Below are positions 60,199 through 64,000 of a stretch of 64,000 nt of DNA, piece after piece (the stretch's first letter is position 1; the number at the start of each line of letters is the position of its first letter). A model generated the notes under the pieces. The model ran no database searches, was not told the DNA's origin, and saw only the letters and a list, made by a program, of their open reading frames with translations. Source of the DNA: Meiothermus sp. (lineage in GTDB: Bacteria > Deinococcota > Deinococci > Deinococcales > Thermaceae); contig NZ_BPIM01000001.1 of assembly GCF_026004115.1 (NCBI RefSeq), positions 2,956,501-3,020,500 of the forward strand. Direction: 5' to 3'. Both the position numbers and the translations under genes were made by a program.

Positions 60199-62394
60199 TT
60201 ACCCAACCCCTTTTTTATCGTCGTACATGCGCCGATCGGCCAGGTTGAGCAGCATCTGTGCGCTATCGGCTTCCTGGGGGAAACTGGCCGCGCCGATGTT
60301 GGCTGAAAGGCAAAAGCCTTCAAAGCAGATGGTTGAGAGGGCCTCGAGCAGCCGGCTGGCTGCAGCCCTGGCCCCCTCCAGGTCGGTCTGCGGCAACAGC
60401 ACTGCAAACTCGTCGCCGCCCCAACGGAAGACCATATCACCTAAGCGTTGTTCCTGGGCCAGTACCCTGGCCACCGCCACCAGGGCCTGATCCCCCACGG
60501 TGTGGCCAAACTGGTCGTTGATGGGCTTGAAGTTCTTAAGATCAATCACCAGCAGCGAGAGTGGATACCGGTAGCGCCGGGCCCGCTCGAACTCCTCCCG
60601 CAGGCGCAGATCAAAAGCCCGTCGGTTGTAAAGGCCAGTGAGCCCATCGGTCAGCGCGGCTTTTTGCAAAGTCGACCGATTTTGCAGTTCGTGTATCAAA
60701 GTGGCAATCGGCACAGCAAACAAACGGGCTACCGCCAGGGAGTCTTCGGCAAATGCCTCGGGGTCGTGCAGGCTATCCAGATTAAGATAGGCCAGCACCC
60801 GGCCCTGATGGCCCACAGGAAGGCACAGGTTGGCCTGTAAGCCCGGACGCAAGGTTTGTTGACCGCTGCGAATGCGGGGCTGGCCTGAAAGCGCCTTGGC
60901 TGGTTCCAAACCAAACCACTCGATAAAGCTGCTCTCGTCCTGCGTTTCTTCGCAGGCCTGCCCAGAGCCCACCCAGGCCCCACAGCGATAGGCGGCCCCA
61001 TCCCACACCCACAGGCTCCCGGCCTCGCTGCCGGGTACCAGCTCCACAGCCGCCTCGAGGATATGGGCATAGACCTGTTGGGAGGGCACCGACCAGGCCT
61101 CGGTGAGCAGGCGGCTAATCCGCTGGTGCAGTTCCTCCAGCAGGGCCCGCTCCAGGGCAGAGCTGAGGAGCCGCTCTACCCCTAAAAGAATTTCCCTTTT
61201 GCCGCGTGACCAGGCCACCCGGGCCCGCTTGCCTAGAACCAGCACCACCCGGCCCTTCATGGCGTCGCGGACGTGTACTGGGTAGGCCACCAAGGTTTCA
61301 AAACCGAGCTGCTGGAGTTCCGGCAAGGCCGCGGGATGGACAGAATAGTTTTCCGCAAAGCAAGGCTCCCCGCTGTGGTAGGCCTGCCAGGCGACACTCT
61401 GACGGTTGACGAGTTCTTGGGCTAGAGGGGTCAGGGCGGGCCGCAAATCTTTGGGCAGGTACCAGGCAAGACCCCGCAAGGTGCCTTTTACATACTGCAT
61501 TACTGCGCCGGCTTCCATATCCAGCGCAGACAACAGGTGGCGTAGGGCCACCTGGGCCACTTGTTGTTTGTTGCTGGCGGCCGAGAGCTGGTCGGCCACA
61601 TTGAGCAGAAGCCTGCGCAGCTCGAGGTCTTGCAGGTGCTCGAGCTGGCGGCTCACGGTCTGGGCTAGGCGGGAGAAAAGCTCGAGTTCCTCCGGGCGCC
61701 AGGCCTCCCCCCGCAAAAACTGCAATACCGCGACCGGCTCGTCCCGCATGCGCAGGGCCACCGCCAGTTCGTAGGGGCCCGGGGTGTCTAGCCTTCCGGG
61801 AGCAGAATGGCCCAGTTTTTTGGGGCCTCGTCGCGCAGCGTCCATGTCGGGCCAGACCAGGTGGCGAACCCCCAGGGCCTGCCGCACCAAAGGTGTGGGC
61901 AGGTCGCTGGTGTTGAGCGGGCCTGTCTGGAGGAGCTCCAGCTGTTGGGCCCCCCGGGGAATCCAGATACGCAACTGGCTGCCCCGCAAAAGCTGCGAGA
62001 ACATGCCCGGCAGCTCCCGCAAAAGCTGCTCGCGGCTCAGAAAGCGTGGCACGAGTTCCAGGCCTTGTAAAAAGACATCCTGAATTTGCGCCAGCTGTTT
62101 GGCCCGCCGGTGGGCCTTGCGCAGGCTGTGGCCAACCTGGTCGGCCAGGTAAGCCGACAGCAGCAGAATGAAGGCCATCACCAGATAATCCTGGGGGTTG
62201 GAGGGGTAAAAGTTTAGCAAAAGCACCGCGCCCAGCGCTGCGACCGTGCCGATCCAGAGGCCGTGCACGCTGGCCGCCGTTGCCGTAAAAAACATGAACC
62301 AGGGCAACGCATAAATGCCGGCCAATCCCAGACCATAGACCGCTGCAGCTGCGGCCAATGAGGCAGCAAGAATAGCGGGGTAGGGGATGGTCAT
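60199..62394 (-). CDS. Membrane-associated GAF-GGDEF diguanylate cyclase
   Basis: This 731-residue protein has an N-terminal hydrophobic region (residues about 5-90, roughly three or four membrane helices), a cytoplasmic coiled segment, two or three GAF-like sensor domains (about 95-230, 255-410, 430-560), and a C-terminal GGDEF domain with LVIDLKNFKPIND and RWGGDEFAVLLP. An RLGD inhibitory site precedes GGDEF by five residues, so product feedback is likely. It makes cyclic di-GMP in response to an unknown signal. Confidence 0.9.
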   Translation of the reverse strand: MTIPYPAILAASLAAAAAVYGLGLAGIYALPWFMFFTATAASVHGLWIGTVAALGAVLLLNFYPSNPQDYLVMAFILLLSAYLADQVGHSLRKAHRRAKQLAQIQDVFLQGLELVPRFLSREQLLRELPGMFSQLLRGSQLRIWIPRGAQQLELLQTGPLNTSDLPTPLVRQALGVRHLVWPDMDAARRGPKKLGHSAPGRLDTPGPYELAVALRMRDEPVAVLQFLRGEAWRPEELELFSRLAQTVSRQLEHLQDLELRRLLLNVADQLSAASNKQQVAQVALRHLLSALDMEAGAVMQYVKGTLRGLAWYLPKDLRPALTPLAQELVNRQSVAWQAYHSGEPCFAENYSVHPAALPELQQLGFETLVAYPVHVRDAMKGRVVLVLGKRARVAWSRGKREILLGVERLLSSALERALLEELHQRISRLLTEAWSVPSQQVYAHILEAAVELVPGSEAGSLWVWDGAAYRCGAWVGSGQACEETQDESSFIEWFGLEPAKALSGQPRIRSGQQTLRPGLQANLCLPVGHQGRVLAYLNLDSLHDPEAFAEDSLAVARLFAVPIATLIHELQNRSTLQKAALTDGLTGLYNRRAFDLRLREEFERARRYRYPLSLLVIDLKNFKPINDQFGHTVGDQALVAVARVLAQEQRLGDMVFRWGGDEFAVLLPQTDLEGARAAASRLLEALSTICFEGFCLSANIGAASFPQEADSAQMLLNLADRRMYDDKKGVG

Positions 62395-62466
62395 CTGCTT
62401 TCCTATAATGGCCCCCAGTTTAGCAAATTAAGCGCTTCAAAACAGGCTAGAATAACCATCAGCCTA

Positions 62467-62545
62467 GCCTGACTGGATTTGACTTGAAATCCGGTCTGCA
62501 AGCGGGCGCGCCTTCGGACAAACGCACCACCGGTTTCAATCAGGC
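62467..62545 (+). other. Possible structured RNA or leader element upstream of the SLH gene
   Basis: GCCTGA (62467-62472) pairs with TCAGGC (62540-62545), enclosing a hairpin GGATTT/AAATCC (62475-62492) and a CCGGT/ACCGG pairing. The layout is that of a small multibranch RNA, but it matches no family recognised by eye and is not a tRNA. Confidence 0.3.
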
Positions 62546-62561
62546 CCAGGGATGCCAGAAG

Positions 62562-62577
62562 GTGGACTCGAGTCCAC
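62562..62577. promoter_or_regulatory. 16-bp perfect palindrome upstream of the SLH gene
   Basis: GTGGACTCGAGTCCAC is a perfect palindrome 49 bases upstream of the -10-like TAGTAT (62626-62631). It may be an operator, but the core CTCGAG is very frequent throughout the window. Confidence 0.35.
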
Positions 62578-62638
62578 GTAACGCTTATTGGTGATGGATG
62601 GGTAATACTTCACTTTGCTAACAGCTAGTATTTCCTTC

Positions 62639-64000
62639 ATGAGATTTTTTGTATACGTAACGTTTGTTGTAACATTGTGGGCTGGGGCTCTACCCAACGA
62701 CATACCCAAAGACCACTGGGCTGCGCCCGCCGTGGCCGAAGTGGTAGCGAGAGGCTGGCTGCAGGGCTACCCAGGGGGTGCATTCAAGGGTGAGCTGAGC
62801 CTGGATCGCTACCAGCTGGCCACCACGCTGGCTCGAGTGCTTGCCGACAGCCCTTTACCCGTGCGCGAGAGCGAGGTGCGCTTTAAGGATGTTAAGCCCA
62901 ACCATTGGGCCTTGCCGGGTATTCGGCGGATGGTAGGGGAGGGACTTGTGCTGGGCTTCCCTGATCAGACCTATCGGGGAGCGTCGGTTCTTACGCGGTA
63001 CCAGCTTAGCCTGGTGCTCGACAAGCTATTGCAAAGTCTGGGAATCGCCGCTCCGGCCCGGGCGCTTCGTCCGGACGATTTACCGGCCGGTCACTGGGCC
63101 GAAGGAGCGGTGATGCGGATGATCGGATTGGATGTTTTGCCCATGGGCGCAGACGGTTTATTCAGGGGAAACCAGCCGGTCAACCGTTACCAGATGGCCC
63201 GTGCGCTATGGCGTGTCGGGCAGCTTGGGTTGTCGAGCCAGGAGGCGTCTGCCCAGATTGGCGTGGCGTCCGCCTTGCCGAACAACACCCCACAGTCCCC
63301 TAGCTCGAGCGCCCTACCTGCTGGTCAAACCGGGGTTAACTCCAGTGTCCAAGCGAGCCAGCAGACACCGTTGGTTCCGGTGGAGGTTACAACGGCCTCG
63401 GTTCCAGAGGGTACGGCGCTGTCCAGCCTTAGCGCAGCACCTTTGCCAGAGGGATGGGCTTCGGCCATCCTTGAGCAAAGCCTGATTCACCTTGGCCAGG
63501 ATCGGGGGAGTGGCCGGGTCTGGGCAACCCTCAAGCACCAGGGACAGCAGGCCATTGCCCTATTGAGGTTGGATGAAAGCCCCCGCCTCGAGGCCTTCTA
63601 TCCCCTCAACGAGGCCGTGGCCGTGGCCAGCGAGGGTTGGGCCTGGCTCGAGGGGGGTCGGCAGCTTCTGTTCTGGGATGCTAAAGCTCAAAAAACCCGG
63701 CTCTATGGCCCCATTGGGCAGTCCGGGGCGCGCGAGGCCCTGCCGCCGGTGTTTGCCGCCGGGGTGCAGGAAGGCTTGCTGGGCGGAGTAGCCCTGGACG
63801 AAAGCCGCAACTACCTGGCCCTCATGAGCGGGCGGCCCCTCTGTTTGCCCGATTGCGAAAAAGCCGCCTCCTCGCAGGTGCTACGGCTGGTGCTCCTGGG
63901 CCTGAACCCCGATGGGCTTTTCGCAGAATACGCCTACTTACTGGACGACCCCAAAAACCGGGTGGTGGGCCTGGCTTGGCCCAAGCCTCGGTTGTTGCTG
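62639..64000 (+). CDS. SLH-domain surface protein (3' end outside window)
   Basis: The ATG at 62639 opens a frame that stays open to the window edge (454 codons). A signal peptide (MRFFVYVTFVVTLWAGA) is followed by three SLH modules: DIPKDHWAAPAVAEVVARG..., RFKDVKPNHWALPGIRRMV..., and RPDDLPAGHWAEGAVMRMI.... SLH modules attach proteins to the cell wall polymer or connect the outer layer to peptidoglycan. A low-complexity Ser/Pro/Gln linker (about 205-255) precedes a domain with repeated short beta strands that was not recognised. TAGTAT ends 7 bases before the ATG, so the mRNA is probably leaderless. Confidence 0.88.
   Translation, partial: MRFFVYVTFVVTLWAGALPNDIPKDHWAAPAVAEVVARGWLQGYPGGAFKGELSLDRYQLATTLARVLADSPLPVRESEVRFKDVKPNHWALPGIRRMVGEGLVLGFPDQTYRGASVLTRYQLSLVLDKLLQSLGIAAPARALRPDDLPAGHWAEGAVMRMIGLDVLPMGADGLFRGNQPVNRYQMARALWRVGQLGLSSQEASAQIGVASALPNNTPQSPSSSALPAGQTGVNSSVQASQQTPLVPVEVTTASVPEGTALSSLSAAPLPEGWASAILEQSLIHLGQDRGSGRVWATLKHQGQQAIALLRLDESPRLEAFYPLNEAVAVASEGWAWLEGGRQLLFWDAKAQKTRLYGPIGQSGAREALPPVFAAGVQEGLLGGVALDESRNYLALMSGRPLCLPDCEKAASSQVLRLVLLGLNPDGLFAEYAYLLDDPKNRVVGLAWPKPRLLL

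Noticed and set aside
62467-62545. Possible tRNA or selenocysteine tRNA
   Set aside because: The central stem has a 6-base loop, and no proper T arm or CCA end can be drawn.

Overview
The window is about 60% G+C bacterial chromosome from the Deinococcus-Thermus group, most likely a Meiothermus-type Thermaceae. This rests on the RpoC of 1526 residues with the long Thermus-type N-terminal insertion, rpoBC standing alone without rplJL, a 580-residue AspRS that starts like the Thermus enzyme, a SpeD/SpeE pair, and many genes whose -10 box lies only 5 to 7 bases before the start codon (leaderless mRNAs). The assignment is inference; no 16S rRNA gene is present.

Layout. 1-3730 (minus): a secreted beta-helix lipoprotein (cut by the window edge) and two parts of a BMP-type nucleoside/sugar ABC importer. 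4094-6088: ligA. 6372-8921: a G8-domain lipoprotein. 9350-14043: tRNA-Pro, two paralogous secreted proteins, rsmD, coaD, an aldehyde dehydrogenase and a lipoprotein. 14055-21866 (minus): a complete form I aerobic CO dehydrogenase operon (coxM-S-L-G, XdhC-YHS, coxD, coxE) with a divergent MocA-like gene. 23300-25966: a TPR/HD-GYP/GGDEF protein. 26046-28821: a SAM-I riboswitch followed by metY (with a +1 indel in a G9 run) and metX. 29279-37303: rpoB-rpoC. 37527-38430: an IS5-family element inserted in an intergenic repeat. 38598-44905: small metabolic genes, a cytochrome P460, Crp and TetR regulators, tRNA-His and tRNA-Leu, and a sulfide:quinone reductase. 45484-48646: tig-clpP-clpX. 48746-50972: a DsbA-like protein and speD-speE. 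51490-56617: a membrane protein, two HAD phosphatases, PhzF and aspS. 56786-58830: arsR-sulP, with the SulP STAS domain cut by an in-frame amber codon. 58854-62394: hisS and a diguanylate cyclase. 62639-64000: an SLH-domain protein running off the end.

The intergenic DNA holds three families of small repeats: 121-122 bp elements flanked by TA (family A), about 163 bp elements with perfect 10-bp target duplications (family B), and hairpin elements bounded by ATACCGGATTC/GAATCTGGTAT (family C). A family A copy is nested inside a family C copy, and the IS element sits inside another family C copy. The palindrome CTCGAG is strikingly over-represented.

Themes: CO oxidation (cox) and sulfide oxidation (sqr) suggest lithotrophic energy supplementation. 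Sulfur amino-acid synthesis (metY-metX under SAM control) and polyamine synthesis (speD-speE) share SAM. The speD copy lacks its pyruvoyl-forming serine and may be a non-catalytic partner.
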